From positions 1,550,001-1,614,000 of the forward strand of contig CP021423.1 of the NCBI GenBank assembly GCA_002162075.1: a DNA stretch of 64,000 nt, read 5' to 3'. The DNA is from Armatimonadetes bacterium Uphvl-Ar1. GTDB taxonomy: Bacteria > Armatimonadota > Fimbriimonadia > Fimbriimonadales > Fimbriimonadaceae. The notes under the pieces were generated by a model that did not search any database, had not been told where the DNA came from, and saw only the letters and a list, made by a program, of their open reading frames with translations. The position numbers were made by a program, and so were the translations under genes. Of this stretch, positions 63,673 through 64,000 are shown in pieces (position 1 is the stretch's first letter; each line of letters begins with the position of its first letter).

Positions 63673-64000
63673 ATGAACATCCTCTTCGTCTGCATCGAAA
63701 ACAGCAACCGCTCCCAAATGGCCGAAGGCTTTGCCAAACATTTCGGCAACGCCTCCAGTTACTCCTCCGGCTCCCGTCCCTCCGGAAAAGTCAACCCCAA
63801 AGCCATCGCCGCCATGGCCGAACTCGGCATCAATATCTCCCATCATCAGTCGATCGGCCTCGATGAACTTCCCAAACTCGAATGGGATTGGGTTATCACA
63901 ATGGGTTGTGGCGACGCATGCCCCCACCTCCCCGCCAAAAATCGCGACGACTGGGCTCTCCCCGACCCCCGAGACCTCCCCCCCGAAGAATTCAACATCG
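63673..64000 (+). CDS. ArsC/LMW protein tyrosine phosphatase family, 3' end missing
   Basis: The first 109 codons are present: MNILFVCIENSNRSQMAEGF has the C-x5-R-S loop, followed by SSGSRPSGKVNPKAIAAMAELGINIS and ITMGCGDACPHLP with further cysteines and an ending DPRDLPPEE. The layout, with a C-terminal Cys pair, suits a thioredoxin-dependent arsenate reductase; a plain LMW phosphatase is the alternative. The window ends within the gene. Confidence 0.85.
   Translation, partial: MNILFVCIENSNRSQMAEGFAKHFGNASSYSSGSRPSGKVNPKAIAAMAELGINISHHQSIGLDELPKLEWDWVITMGCGDACPHLPAKNRDDWALPDPRDLPPEEFNI

Overview
The window looks like a chromosomal segment of a diderm bacterium of the Armatimonadota, most probably a Fimbriimonadales relative. 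That placement is inferred from protein styles and was not tested by a search. The clues are three DUF1559-type pseudopilins with almost identical N-termini, a PEP-CTERM protein, an MCE protein with a barrel-like C-terminus, a large outer-membrane barrel, a dnaJ-hspR pair, and a 23S rRNA gene with its own promoter and no 16S gene beside it. The + strand is visibly rich in A and C over most of the window, whichever strand is coding. This suggests it is the lagging strand; the 23S gene and clpC lie on the other strand. I saw no transposase, integrase, phage gene or CRISPR array.

Layout. 1-1.1 kb: 5' part of a 23S rRNA gene (minus) and its promoter. 1.2-9.3 kb: small membrane proteins, DinB, tRNA-Met, GNAT, SUFU-like, MarR/SDR pair, a PPC-domain secreted protein and a hisF operon. 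9.3-16.7 kb: exonuclease III, an ECF sigma/anti-sigma pair, HDOD protein, dnaJ-hspR with a HAIR-type operator, DUF418 protein, peptidase S51 and an esterase. 16.8-22.5 kb: RimB-like protease, RimK with a TrkA-C-like tail, HIT protein, family 4 uracil-DNA glycosylase, NanE-NanK fusion, AcuC-like deacetylase and an unlisted 39-aa protein. 22.7-31.3 kb: a large secreted protein, the 1161-aa outer-membrane protein with internal repeats, Aat, DinB, and a pseudopilin downstream of a TPP riboswitch and terminator. 31.3-41.3 kb: isocitrate dehydrogenase, RfbD-like reductase, lipoproteins, YHYH protein, CtlX-like hydrolase, dienelactone hydrolase and the PEP-CTERM protein. 41.3-48.9 kb: a histidine-degradation cluster (hutU, hutH, hutG, hutI) interspersed with a UspA gene and a pseudopilin. 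49-57 kb: sialidase-like protein, Gfo/Idh/MocA oxidoreductase, EamA and TauE transporters, redoxin, tRNA-Val and clpC. 57-64 kb: a secreted protein, the MlaD-type protein, ribosomal protein L9, a diguanylate cyclase, a third pseudopilin, and the start of an ArsC/LMW phosphatase.

Two patterns run across the whole window. First, many genes have a TANNNT box 6-8 nt before the start codon and no Shine-Dalgarno sequence, which is the signature of leaderless transcription. Second, seven genes are broken by eight single-base losses. Seven of the eight can be repaired by adding one base to a short C or G run (one of them is adjacent to an equally long A run), so they look like sequencing undercalls rather than true pseudogenes. 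I annotate these seven genes as full-length CDS with the break position given.

Functional links: the four hut enzymes take histidine to glutamate. RimB and RimK probably act together on a ribosomal or translation target. HspR probably represses dnaJ through the operator upstream. The NanE-NanK fusion and the sialidase-like protein could both relate to amino-sugar use, but they are 30 kb apart and no sialate lyase is visible.
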